Assembly (NCBI GenBank): GCA_012839565.1
Contig: DUMZ01000017.1
Span: 55,977-119,976 of the forward strand
DNA length: 64,000 nucleotides
Direction of reading: 5' to 3'
Source of the DNA: Anaerolineaceae bacterium
GTDB lineage: Bacteria > Chloroflexota > Anaerolineae > Anaerolineales > Anaerolineaceae
Shown piece after piece: positions 54,100-62,417 of the stretch. Both the position numbers and the translations under genes were made by a program. Position 1 is the stretch's first letter. Each line of letters begins with the position of its first letter. The notes under the pieces are model-generated. The model saw nothing but the letters and a program-made list of their open reading frames with translations, ran no database searches and was not told where the DNA came from.

Positions 54100-54939
54100 A
54101 TGAATACTAAGACCAGGAAAATTATTGTCGCGATTATTGTGGTGCTGGTGATTGCCTTTTTGGCTTTTGCTTTGCCACGCTTATTAGACGTGGTAAAGAC
54201 GAAAGCAGCTGTTGAGCCGGATATTTTGTCGGGCCTGGGCGGAAAAGCCAGCTATGAAATTGTGAATATATATCCGCATGATTCTGATTGTTACACTCAG
54301 GGTTTGGTTTACGAAAATGGCTTGCTCTATGAAAGTTGTGGCTTGTATGGCAAGTCGCGTTTGCGCGTAGCCAAACTTGAGGGTGGGGAAACACTGCGCG
54401 AAATTGAGATAGAAGATAAGTATTTTGCCGAAGGTTTGACTTTGCTTGACAATCAGTTAACCATGCTGACCTGGCAGGAAGGCACAGCATTTATCTATCA
54501 AAAAGACGATTTTACGCAAACCAGCACGTTTAATTACAGTACGGAAGGCTGGGGGTTAACAACTGATGGCAATGCGTTAATCTTGTCTGATGGTTCAAAC
54601 ACGCTTTACTGGATGGACCCCAAAAGTGGGTTAGTGGTGAATGAAGTGCATGTTACGCTGGAAGGTAACCCGATAAGCATGCTGAACGAGCTGGAGTTTG
54701 TCAACGGGGAGATTCTAGCCAACGTTTATTTAACTGACACGATTTTGCGCATTGACCCGGGCAGCGGGGAAGTGCTGACCCAAATTGATTTATCAGGATT
54801 GATGCCTGATGCCAACAAAGCCAAATTGGGCGAGGTGCTTAATGGCATCGCTTGGGATAAAAAGACGGGTCGTTTGTTCGTTACCGGTAAAAACTGGGAC
54901 GTGCTATACGAGATTCAGCTTGTGCCTGCAATCCCTTAG
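54100..54939 (+). CDS. Membrane-anchored glutaminyl-peptide cyclotransferase (plant-type beta-propeller)
   Basis: 279 residues. One N-terminal transmembrane helix (IIVAIIVVLVIAFLAFALP) puts the rest outside the membrane. The beta-propeller shows YPHDSDCYTQGLVYENGLLYESCGLYGKS, a signature of the papaya-type glutaminyl cyclase family, then EGLTLLDNQLTMLTWQEG, ELEFVNGEILANVYLTD and LNGIAWDKKTGRLFVTGKNW. These enzymes turn N-terminal Gln into pyroglutamate, protecting exported proteins from aminopeptidases. No ribosome site. Confidence 0.9.
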   Translation: MNTKTRKIIVAIIVVLVIAFLAFALPRLLDVVKTKAAVEPDILSGLGGKASYEIVNIYPHDSDCYTQGLVYENGLLYESCGLYGKSRLRVAKLEGGETLREIEIEDKYFAEGLTLLDNQLTMLTWQEGTAFIYQKDDFTQTSTFNYSTEGWGLTTDGNALILSDGSNTLYWMDPKSGLVVNEVHVTLEGNPISMLNELEFVNGEILANVYLTDTILRIDPGSGEVLTQIDLSGLMPDANKAKLGEVLNGIAWDKKTGRLFVTGKNWDVLYEIQLVPAIP

Positions 54940-54944
54940 ATAGT

Positions 54945-55970
54945 TTAGAGGTAAATGACCTGTTGCGAAAGCGCGTGAAGGCGGGCATCGCGCAGTGCGG
55001 GCAGGGTTTCCAGCAGGTAATTTGGTCCGCTGCCTTCCATGCAGAATGCCATACTCAGGTTGCCACAAACCGTGGCGTGCACAATGTCATAACTTTCGCG
55101 GTAATTGTATAAAAACCCACCATCAAACGCATTCAGACCGCCAGTAGGGTCGGCAAGCGTTATCGGCCAGGCTGGCACGATAAAGCGCCTGTTTCCTTCG
55201 CGGTCATAGACCCAGGTGGCGCCATCTTTGGTGTTGATGATGATGTATTCGGGACCGTAACTGGCTAAAACGTGCGCGATATCCCATAAATCCATGCTGC
55301 GTCCCTGGAATAATTTGAGTGCCTGGGCTTCGCTAAGCATAAATATGCTTAGGTCGGCGATGAGATTGCGCATATCTTCCCAAAAGGTGACGTTCATGTA
55401 GCAATCGGTGGCGCGCATGGACAGGGTTTGAATCATGCCCGCTTTGAGCACAGAAGGCAGAATTTTATGTGAAATATAGTCAACGGGGCAGATGTGGGCG
55501 GCGTTGGCTTCCAGGTAAGGGCGCGGGATATCGGTTACGCGAAAAGTATATGGCTGATAATCGGTTTTGCTACAATAGCGACGCGTGTCAGCTTCGTAAT
55601 TGTAGAGTTCATGGGGAAAGGGGATCTGGCGTTCTGCAAAATGCGTGAGCGGGTTCTCGTAACTGGTTTTATCTGGCGGGGTATAGGCGACAAAAAACCG
55701 CGGGTCAAAATGATCATCTGTTTTGATGATACCTCGCAGGTCAAAACCCATGATTTCGTATGGTTTGAGCCAGTCCAAGGGGTAGTCGGAGTTGATGCGA
55801 CTAAGCAAACCAGCTTTGCCACCCCACAACGCCATTCCGCTGGCTGTGTAGGGCAAATTGCCACCGAGCTGATTAACGCGCGCTGAACCATGGAAGGGCA
55901 GGATATACTCGCGTTGTAAGCGACCGATAATTAGATTTTGGATGGTTTGGGTTTGGTAAGAGTAAGGCAT
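54945..55970 (-). CDS. PfkB-fold protein lacking the catalytic aspartate
   Basis: 341 residues of the ribokinase/PfkB sugar-kinase fold: NQLGGNLPYTASGMALWGGKAGLLSRI near the N-terminus matches the substrate-binding di-Gly region, and INTKDGATWVYDREGNR precedes the anion-hole motif. That motif, normally DTxGAGDxF, reads DPTGGLNAF (274-282): Gly is Leu279 and the catalytic base Asp is Asn280. The frame is otherwise undamaged, so this is probably a pseudokinase or a binding protein rather than a decaying gene. TATAAT ends 6 nt before the ATG; no ribosome site. Confidence 0.75.
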   Translation of the reverse strand: MPYSYQTQTIQNLIIGRLQREYILPFHGSARVNQLGGNLPYTASGMALWGGKAGLLSRINSDYPLDWLKPYEIMGFDLRGIIKTDDHFDPRFFVAYTPPDKTSYENPLTHFAERQIPFPHELYNYEADTRRYCSKTDYQPYTFRVTDIPRPYLEANAAHICPVDYISHKILPSVLKAGMIQTLSMRATDCYMNVTFWEDMRNLIADLSIFMLSEAQALKLFQGRSMDLWDIAHVLASYGPEYIIINTKDGATWVYDREGNRRFIVPAWPITLADPTGGLNAFDGGFLYNYRESYDIVHATVCGNLSMAFCMEGSGPNYLLETLPALRDARLHALSQQVIYL

Positions 55971-55976
55971 GGCTGA

Positions 55977-55982
55977 ATTATA
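55977..55982 (-). promoter_or_regulatory. -10 box of the leaderless PfkB-fold gene
   Basis: Perfect TATAAT on the minus strand, 6 nt before the ATG at 55970. Confidence 0.5.
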
Positions 55983-56043
55983 AGCGTTAAAGTTATTTTG
56001 TGAACTTTGGTTTTAGTGTCATATTCGTGACCTTTAAAACAGA

Positions 56044-56067
56044 AAGACCGCCTTGGTAAACGGTCTT
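56044..56067 (-). terminator. Terminator after the hsp20 gene
   Basis: AAGACCG / CGGTCTT stem with a 10-nt loop; on the minus strand TTTCTGTTTT follows. It lies about 85 bp after the hsp20 stop. Confidence 0.6.
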
Positions 56068-56150
56068 ATCTTTGGTGTGAAACGTTTTTTGAGTATGAAT
56101 GTAGTCTAACTAATCTGCTAAGATTAAGCTAACCACACTTTATACAATGC

Positions 56151-56600
56151 TTAGTCCTTTTGATCGATGACTTTCTTTGCCTTTACTTCAATCTTGCGGG
56201 GTTGGGTTTCGGGTTTCTTGGGCAAGTGGATCGTCAGGACGCCGTTATCCGTATTCGCGGTGATTTGTTCGGGGTCGATTACACCGGGCATACTGATAGC
56301 GCGGTAGAACGAACCACAGCGGCGTTCACGGATGTGATATTTGCCTTTTTCTTCGTCGACGGTTTCATCAGAAACTTCGCCGTGAATGCTGAGAGTATTG
56401 TCGTCATACGTAATTTCAATTTTCTCTGGGTCAAAACCGGCAACGCTGGCTTTGATCGTGTATTCCTGATCGGTCTCGAGGACATCAAGCGGGAAGCCAG
56501 AGGGTAAGGGTTCGCTGTCCAAATCGAACATGCGATCAATCATATTCTCGAGGTTAGAACCTCGTCTCCAGTAAGGGTATCTTGTAATTCTGTAAGCCAT
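56151..56600 (-). CDS. Small heat-shock protein, Hsp20/alpha-crystallin family
   Basis: 149 residues from ATG 56600 (GGAGGT upstream); ten extra residues of open frame lack a ribosome site. ATP-independent chaperone that holds unfolding proteins. The alpha-crystallin domain starts at FPLDVLETDQEYTIKASVAGF and ends with NGVLTIHLPKK; the GSFYRAISMPGVID segment is the dimer loop. The C-terminal IEV could act as the I-x-I/V anchor. The 222-bp divergent region shared with rnj holds an inverted CATAAC/GTTATG pair (near 56693-56714), but no CIRCE element is evident. Confidence 0.93.
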   Translation of the reverse strand: MAYRITRYPYWRRGSNLENMIDRMFDLDSEPLPSGFPLDVLETDQEYTIKASVAGFDPEKIEITYDDNTLSIHGEVSDETVDEEKGKYHIRERRCGSFYRAISMPGVIDPEQITANTDNGVLTIHLPKKPETQPRKIEVKAKKVIDQKD

Positions 56601-56724
56601 TTTTACCTCCAAATGTTTAGTGTCTTTCAACTGTTATGGTAGGGAAATTGTATAAGAAAAAAGTATGCAAAAAATAAGCGTAAAGTTAACATAACCCCAT
56701 GACCTGTTATGATGGACTTCGACT

Positions 56725-56733
56725 TGGTATAAT
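56725..56733 (+). promoter_or_regulatory. Extended -10 promoter for RNase J
   Basis: TGGTATAAT, predicting a start near 56740 and a leader of about 83 nt that contains the alternative hairpins. Confidence 0.55.
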
Positions 56734-56773
56734 GTGGACAGATTAATAAAAGAAATTATTACCAGAATGGATT

Positions 56774-56809
56774 TTGTTTCGGAAACAATACCAGATTATC
56801 CCGAAACAA
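56774..56809 (+). promoter_or_regulatory. Two mutually exclusive hairpins in the RNase J leader
   Basis: TTGTTT (56774-56779) pairs with AAACAA (56783-56788) in a tight hairpin, or TTGTTTCGG (56774-56782) pairs with CCGAAACAA (56801-56809) in a longer one. The second ends one base before the GGAAAG ribosome site. Confidence 0.45.
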
Positions 56810-56822
56810 CGGAAAGAAAGAT

Positions 56823-58457
56823 ATGAAAGATAAATCATTAAGAATTATCCCACTTGGCGGATTGGGCGAAGTGGGTAAAAACATGACCATTTACGAATAT
56901 AAAAATCAAATACTTATCGTGGATGCCGGCATGATGTTTCCGGATAACGACATGATCGGCATTGACTACATCATTCCCGATTTCAACTACGTGCGTCAAA
57001 ACGCGGATAAAGTGGTGGGCATCGTAGTAACACATGGCCACGAAGACCATGTGGGCGCCATCGGGCATCTCTTGGAAGATGTCAACGCGCCTATTTACGC
57101 CACGCCATTAACTTTGGGCTTGATTCAAAACAAGCTGACGCGCAACTTCAAGAAAGAACCCACAATGATTAAAGTGCACGCCGGAGAAACGGTGCGCATC
57201 GGCTCATTTAAGGTCGATTTTTTCCACGTTTCGCACTCTGTGCCGGACGCAGTTGGTTTGGGTATCGATACACCCGCCGGGCTGGTGGTGCACACTGGCG
57301 ACTACAAATTCGACCATACACCAGTGGATAACTTCCCCACAGATTACGCCAAGCTGGCGGAGTTCGCGCGACGTGGTGCCATGGCACTTTTGGCGGATTC
57401 AACTAACGCGGAACGACCTGGCTGGACGCCCAGCGAGCGGGTTATCGACGCGGCTTTTGACAAGGTTTTTCACGAAGCCAAAGGGCGCATCATCGTGGCG
57501 ACGTTTGCTTCGCTGATTTCGCGTATGCAACAAGTGATTGACACTGCCGTAAAATATGGGCGCAAAGTCGCGTTTGTGGGCCTGAGCATGACCGAAAACG
57601 CGCGCATTGCCAAAGAACTCGGCTACATTCAATATGATGACGAAACCGTTCTACCCCTTGAGAACGTGCTGAACATGAAAGATGACAAGGTGGTTTTGCT
57701 GGTGACGGGTTCCCAGGGCGAGCCGACGTCGATCTTGGGGCGCCTTGCAAATGGCACAAATCGGCGTTTTGATATCAAGGAAGGCGATACGGTGGTGCTA
57801 TCTTCGCATCCCATCCCAGGCAACGAAGAACTTGTTTACCGCGCTATAAACCGGTTGATGGAACGTGGTGCGGATGTCATCTACGAAGCGATTGCGCCGG
57901 TGCATGTTTCCGGACATGCCAGCCAGGAAGAAATCAAACTTCTGTTGCATCTTGTTAAGCCGAAATATCTTATACCCATTCATGGCGAAACGCGTATGTT
58001 AAAACAGCACAAAAAGCTGGCGCTTAGCGTGGGAATGGAAGAATCTCAAATTGCCCTGGTAGAAAATGGCAGGGTGATAGAGTTTAAAAATGGCAAGATG
58101 AAACTTGGCGAACGTATCCCTGGTGGTTATGTCTTTGTGGATGGTACCGGTGTGGGTGACGTTGACCGCGATATCATGCGCGAACGGGAGCTTTTGAGCC
58201 AGGATGGTGTGGTTTTGCTAAATCTCATCCTGGACAAGAAAACCGGCGTTTACAAAGATACTGAAATCATCAGCCGTGGGTTTATGTCGCAGGATGAGTC
58301 GGTGGATTTGTTTGATAACCTGAAGAAACGTGCGGAAAAACTCGCCCAGTATCCGAGCAGTAACTTGCAAAAGGAACTTCAAAGTGTCGCAAAATCGTTG
58401 CTTTTCGATGAAACCCGCCGTCGCCCGCTTATTTTTGTGAACATTTCGCGGGAGTAA
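56823..58457 (+). CDS. rnj: Ribonuclease J
   Basis: 544 residues. Beta-CASP metallo-beta-lactamase with 5'-3' exonuclease and endonuclease activity in RNA decay and maturation. LGGLGEVGKNMTIYEY opens the protein; zinc motif HGHEDHVGA (71-79), HSVPDAVGLGI, HTGDYKFD, then beta-CASP TNAERPGWTPSE, and GSQGEP. HVSGHASQEE and IPIHGETRML close the active site; the C-terminal domain is short. Ribosome site GGAAAG. Confidence 0.96.
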   Translation: MKDKSLRIIPLGGLGEVGKNMTIYEYKNQILIVDAGMMFPDNDMIGIDYIIPDFNYVRQNADKVVGIVVTHGHEDHVGAIGHLLEDVNAPIYATPLTLGLIQNKLTRNFKKEPTMIKVHAGETVRIGSFKVDFFHVSHSVPDAVGLGIDTPAGLVVHTGDYKFDHTPVDNFPTDYAKLAEFARRGAMALLADSTNAERPGWTPSERVIDAAFDKVFHEAKGRIIVATFASLISRMQQVIDTAVKYGRKVAFVGLSMTENARIAKELGYIQYDDETVLPLENVLNMKDDKVVLLVTGSQGEPTSILGRLANGTNRRFDIKEGDTVVLSSHPIPGNEELVYRAINRLMERGADVIYEAIAPVHVSGHASQEEIKLLLHLVKPKYLIPIHGETRMLKQHKKLALSVGMEESQIALVENGRVIEFKNGKMKLGERIPGGYVFVDGTGVGDVDRDIMRERELLSQDGVVLLNLILDKKTGVYKDTEIISRGFMSQDESVDLFDNLKKRAEKLAQYPSSNLQKELQSVAKSLLFDETRRRPLIFVNISRE

Positions 58458-58567
58458 GTGTGGGTTTTTGCGAAAACAAGCTCTTAAAACAAGTTTTAAT
58501 ACTGGACATTTTAGAAATATGTTGTAAAATAAAAGTTCGTGTATGAAAGTATAATACGGAGGAAGAA

Positions 58568-58834
58568 TTGGCTAATATTAAGTCTCAAATTAAGCGGAAT
58601 AAACAAAATCAGGCGCGACGTTTACGCAATCGCGTTTATCGTGGTTCAGCGCGCACTTATTTACGCAAAGCAATGGCATCGATTAATGCTGAAGATCTCG
58701 AAAAGTCCAAAGCTGATGTCGCCCGAGCGATTAAGGCACTTGACAAAGCTGCTGGCAAAGGTGTTATCCACAAGAACAATGCCGCGCGCCGCAAATCCCG
58801 CTTGATGGCACATTACAATAAACTGCAAGCATAA
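58568..58834 (+). CDS. rpsT: 30S ribosomal protein S20 (bS20)
   Basis: 88 residues from TTG 58568 with GGAGGAAG upstream; bS20 genes often use a weak start codon because translation is autoregulated. NIKSQIKRNKQNQARRLRNR and the C-terminal GVIHKNNAARRKSRLM are diagnostic. TATAAT at 58550-58555 and TAAAAT at 58525-58530 are possible promoter parts. Confidence 0.97.
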   Translation: MANIKSQIKRNKQNQARRLRNRVYRGSARTYLRKAMASINAEDLEKSKADVARAIKALDKAAGKGVIHKNNAARRKSRLMAHYNKLQA

Positions 58835-58841
58835 TTGACTA

Positions 58842-58897
58842 AGACTCGTTTTGAGTCTATCGTTACGCAGAATGGAGCGAGGTCATCCTCGCTTTTT
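58842..58897 (+). terminator. Terminator region after rpsT
   Basis: A first 6-bp hairpin AGACTC/GAGTCT (58842-58858) is followed by the main terminator, AGCGAGG/CCTCGCT with a TCAT loop (58876-58893) and a T run. Confidence 0.8.
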
Positions 58898-58963
58898 CCT
58901 TTTAAGTGCTTTTGTAATTGGATTATAAGAATTTCGGGAAAACCCGTTTTAAGCGATATGAGA

Positions 58964-58972
58964 TGATATAAT
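58964..58972 (+). promoter_or_regulatory. Extended -10 promoter for argS
   Basis: TGATATAAT is a perfect extended -10; the ATG at 58992 follows a 13-nt leader with GGTGAG. Confidence 0.6.
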
Positions 58973-58991
58973 TAACATTTGGTGAGAATTT

Positions 58992-60758
58992 ATGATGCCA
59001 TTTAACGAGCAAAAAGAACTCTTAAAAATTATTGACCAGTTTTGCCTTGAGCAAAACTTGCCTGCAGGCAAAATCGAATTTCGTGATATCCCATTCAGTG
59101 GCGAATGGGGCATCGCCGCCCCTTTGTTCCCCCTGGCAGCCGCTGACCCCAACCGAAGTGGTCCCGTGCCACAACATGCCCAAACTTTGGCTGAAAAACT
59201 CAAAGACTATGTCGGTCTTCCCGCGGGCTTTTCGCGCATTGAAGCGTTAAAGGGTTATCTGAACCTTTATTACGAAACCAGTCAATATGCCAAAAAGGTG
59301 ATTGATTACGTCCACTATGCCGACCACTGCTACGGAATGGCCGAGCCAACGGGCAAAACGGTGATGGTGGAATATTCAAACCCCAACACGCACAAACCCC
59401 TCCATGTGGGGCATTTGCGCAATGTTATCCTGGGCAGTTCGGTTTGTAATATCCTTGAAGCCAGTGGCGATAAGGTCATCCGCGCTAATTACATCGGCGA
59501 TATCGGCTTGCATGTCATCAAATGGATGTGCAATTACGAGATGTATCACGCCGGCCAGGCGCCATCAGCGGACATCATGCGCTGGATGGCAGATCTTTAC
59601 ACTGAGGCGGACCGACGTTTTCATGATGAGCCCGGGTTTGAAGAAGCCTGCCGGGCTTATTTCAATCGCTGGGACGAAGGCGACAAGGATATTGAAGCCC
59701 TCTGGCTGAAGACACGCCAGTGGTCAATGGATGGTTTCAAGCAAGTGTATGAATTGCTTGACGCGAAGTTTGACCGCGTTTACTTTGAAAGCGATGTTGA
59801 AGAAAGTGGTAAGGTTCTTGTTGAAGACTTGCTCGCGCGGGGCCTGGCTGAAGACGGTCGCCCTGAGAATCCGGTTATTATCGATTTGGATAAAATCCTG
59901 GGAACCAAAGAAGAATACCGCGTGGCAGTCATCTTGCGTTCGGATGGCACGTCGCTTTACGCCACCAAAGAGTTGCCTTTGGCGATTATGAAGTTCGAAG
60001 AATACCCCCTGGACCAGTCCATTTATGTCATTGATGTGCGCCAAAGCCTGCACATGAAGCAAATGCGCAAAGTGCTTGAGCTGATGGGCTATAACTGGGC
60101 GGAGAAAATTTACCACCTGGCTTACGAAATTGTGAACCTGCCAGGCAACGTAACGATGTCGTCACGTGATGGCACGGTGGTCTTGCTGGATGACCTGATT
60201 CGCGAAGCGACGGATCGTGCCCTGAGCATCGTGAAAGAGAAAAACCCTGACCTTAGCGCGGAAGCTCAACACGAGATTGCGGAAATGGTCGCGATAGGCG
60301 CGATTAAATACCCGATGATTTCACGGGAGAACACGAAAATCGTGACTTTTGACTGGGAAACTGCCTTAGACTTCAACGGGCAAAGCGCGCCATACATTCA
60401 ATACGCCTGTGTGCGTGCCAACAGCATCCTGAAACGCGCCGAAGTGAACACGCAATATGGTCAAACACCGACAGCGTCCTTTGACTATGAACTTGACGCA
60501 GCCGAAGTGAATCTCATTGAGCTAATCGCGGAATTACCCCTGGAACTCAGCAAGGCCGCCAAGGAGTATAAGCCTTCGCAAATTGCGACCTATGCCTATG
60601 ACCTTGCCAAAGCGTTCAACGATTTTTACAACCAGTGCCCGGTTTTGAACGCCGAAGACGAAATAAGAACAGCGCGACTGGCGTTAACCAACGCCGCGCG
60701 CATCACAATACAAAACGCATTACATTTGTTGGGCATTAAAGCCCCACATGTGATGTAA
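58992..60758 (+). CDS. argS: Arginyl-tRNA synthetase
   Basis: 588 residues. Class I synthetase charging tRNA-Arg. The N-terminal Add-1 domain (FSRIEALKGYLNLYYE) is present, the HIGH motif reads PLHVGHLRN, and the KMSKS-like region reads NVTMSSRDGTVVLLDDL, the form used by many ArgRS. The C-terminal DALR anticodon domain ends with LHLLGIKAPHVM, the usual ArgRS C-terminus. ATG 58995 is an alternative start. Confidence 0.97.
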   Translation: MMPFNEQKELLKIIDQFCLEQNLPAGKIEFRDIPFSGEWGIAAPLFPLAAADPNRSGPVPQHAQTLAEKLKDYVGLPAGFSRIEALKGYLNLYYETSQYAKKVIDYVHYADHCYGMAEPTGKTVMVEYSNPNTHKPLHVGHLRNVILGSSVCNILEASGDKVIRANYIGDIGLHVIKWMCNYEMYHAGQAPSADIMRWMADLYTEADRRFHDEPGFEEACRAYFNRWDEGDKDIEALWLKTRQWSMDGFKQVYELLDAKFDRVYFESDVEESGKVLVEDLLARGLAEDGRPENPVIIDLDKILGTKEEYRVAVILRSDGTSLYATKELPLAIMKFEEYPLDQSIYVIDVRQSLHMKQMRKVLELMGYNWAEKIYHLAYEIVNLPGNVTMSSRDGTVVLLDDLIREATDRALSIVKEKNPDLSAEAQHEIAEMVAIGAIKYPMISRENTKIVTFDWETALDFNGQSAPYIQYACVRANSILKRAEVNTQYGQTPTASFDYELDAAEVNLIELIAELPLELSKAAKEYKPSQIATYAYDLAKAFNDFYNQCPVLNAEDEIRTARLALTNAARITIQNALHLLGIKAPHVM

Positions 60759-60809
60759 AAGTTTGTTAGAATAGTAGAGTAAATTAAACCTAAACCTAAA
60801 GGAGAAACT

Positions 60810-62150
60810 ATGAGTCGTATACGTACAATCATCATGGGAGCCGCAGGACGCGATTTCCACAACTTCAACACCTTTTATCGAGACAACGATAAGTACGAGG
60901 TGGTTGCTTTCACCGCTACCCAAATCCCGGGTATCGAGGATCGACGCTATCCTGCCGTTTTGGCTGGTGAGCTTTATCCCGAAGGCATTCCCATTCTCGC
61001 TGAAGAAGACTTAGCCGAACTCATCGAAAAATACGAGGTTGACGAAGTCTGTTTCGCCTACAGCGACGTGCCCTATGACTACGTAATGTCCAAAGCTGCT
61101 ATCGTCAATGCTTTAGGTGCTGATTTCCGCATGCTTGGCACTCGCGAGACCCAGCTTGAGTCCACCAAACCTGTCGTTGCCGTTTGTGCTACCCGCACTG
61201 GCTGTGGCAAGAGCCAAACCAGCCGCCGTGTGGTCGCTGATCTGCAAGACCTTGGTTACGAAGTCGTGGCTATCCGCCATCCTATGCCCTATGGTGATTT
61301 GGCAAAGCAAGCTGTGCAACGCTTTGGCGAGCTGGCTGACCTTGAAAAACACGAATGTACCATTGAAGAACGCGAAGAATACGAACCCCATATTGAAAAT
61401 GGTGTGGTCATTTATTCTGGCGTTGACTACGAAGCCATCCTGCGCGAAGCAGAAAAAGAAGCCGACATCATTGTCTGGGACGGCGGAAACAATGACATGC
61501 CTTTCCTTAAACCCGATCTGCTGATTGTCGTTACCGACCCACACCGCGCTGGTGATGAATTAGCTTACTATCCTGCCGAAGTCAACGTACGATCTGCTGA
61601 CGTTTTCGTCATCAACAAAGTGGATACCGCTGATCCTGAACTGGTCGAATTTGTCCGCCGCAACTTGCTGGATACTAATCCCGAAGCCATTATCGTTGAT
61701 GCCGCTTCACCCATTTTCGTGGAAGATCCCTTTGCCATCCGTGGCAAACGTGTTTTGGCAATTGACGAAGGTCCAACAATCACCCACGGTGATTTGCCCT
61801 ACGACTTTGGCTACGTGGCTGCCCAGCGCTATGGTGCCGGCGAAATTGTTGACCCACGACCCTTTGCCGTTGGCGATTTGAAGGAAACTTTTGAAAACTT
61901 CCCGCATCTGGCTAACGTTCTGCCTTCAATGGGCTACGGCGAAAAGATGATTCGTGATCTTGAAGCCACCATTGAAGCCTCCGATGTGGATATGGTTGTG
62001 AGCGGTACGCCAATCGACTTGAGCCGCGTAATGAAAATCAACAAACCCTTGGTTCGTGTGACCTACGAACTGCAGGAAATTGGTTTCCCAACCCTGTTTG
62101 ATGTGCTTGAAGAAGAATTTGGCTGGAAAGACGAAGAAGACGAAGAGTAA
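60810..62150 (+). CDS. Cyclic 2,3-diphosphoglycerate synthetase-like GTPase/ATPase
   Basis: 446 residues with AAAGGAG upstream. The first 115 residues are a Rossmann-like domain (TIIMGAAGRDFHNFN); then a P-loop ATRTGCGKSQTS (127-138), VAIRHPMPYGDL, VWDGGNNDMPFLKPDLLIVVTDPHRAGDE, and VINKVDTA. This matches cDPGS of methanogens, which closes 2,3-diphosphoglycerate into the cyclic thermolyte, and its broad bacterial relatives whose product is untested. The tail is strongly acidic. Codon use is GGT/GCT-rich as in the subtilase, suggesting high expression. Flanked by argS and a strong terminator. Confidence 0.85.
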   Translation: MSRIRTIIMGAAGRDFHNFNTFYRDNDKYEVVAFTATQIPGIEDRRYPAVLAGELYPEGIPILAEEDLAELIEKYEVDEVCFAYSDVPYDYVMSKAAIVNALGADFRMLGTRETQLESTKPVVAVCATRTGCGKSQTSRRVVADLQDLGYEVVAIRHPMPYGDLAKQAVQRFGELADLEKHECTIEEREEYEPHIENGVVIYSGVDYEAILREAEKEADIIVWDGGNNDMPFLKPDLLIVVTDPHRAGDELAYYPAEVNVRSADVFVINKVDTADPELVEFVRRNLLDTNPEAIIVDAASPIFVEDPFAIRGKRVLAIDEGPTITHGDLPYDFGYVAAQRYGAGEIVDPRPFAVGDLKETFENFPHLANVLPSMGYGEKMIRDLEATIEASDVDMVVSGTPIDLSRVMKINKPLVRVTYELQEIGFPTLFDVLEEEFGWKDEEDEE

Positions 62151-62174
62151 TTTTTCGTCTTTGAAATGAAGATA

Positions 62175-62202
62175 AAAAGGGTCGGGTTCTCCCGACCCTT
62201 TT
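62175..62202 (+). terminator. Terminator after the cDPG synthetase gene
   Basis: Perfect 12-bp stem AAAAGGGTCGGG / CCCGACCCTTTT with a TTCT loop. Confidence 0.92.
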
Positions 62203-62283
62203 GTTGTTGATGGGTGTAGACATAAAACTCTATAAAGCATCGAGGCGGACTGGTGTTCAAGTAAAACTAAATTGTTTGCTAAC

Positions 62284-62337
62284 CTGTCCCGCCGAGCATG
62301 CCAAACTGATGCCCACGGCGAAACGCCGGGGTGAGCG
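62284..62337. repeat. GC-rich palindromic repeats (family B), copies 6 and 7
   Basis: A minus-oriented unit (TGTCCCGCCGAGCATGCC, about 62284-62302) is followed by a plus-oriented one (GCCCACGGCGAAACGCCGG, 62311-62337). Both diverge from the 52.5-kb copies at several positions. Confidence 0.6.
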
Positions 62338-62417
62338 ACGGAAGAAAAAACGTTGGGCTATAATCTCAGGGCTGATTGTGTTAAACTTATCCTATAGAAA
62401 GAAACTAAGGAAAAACT

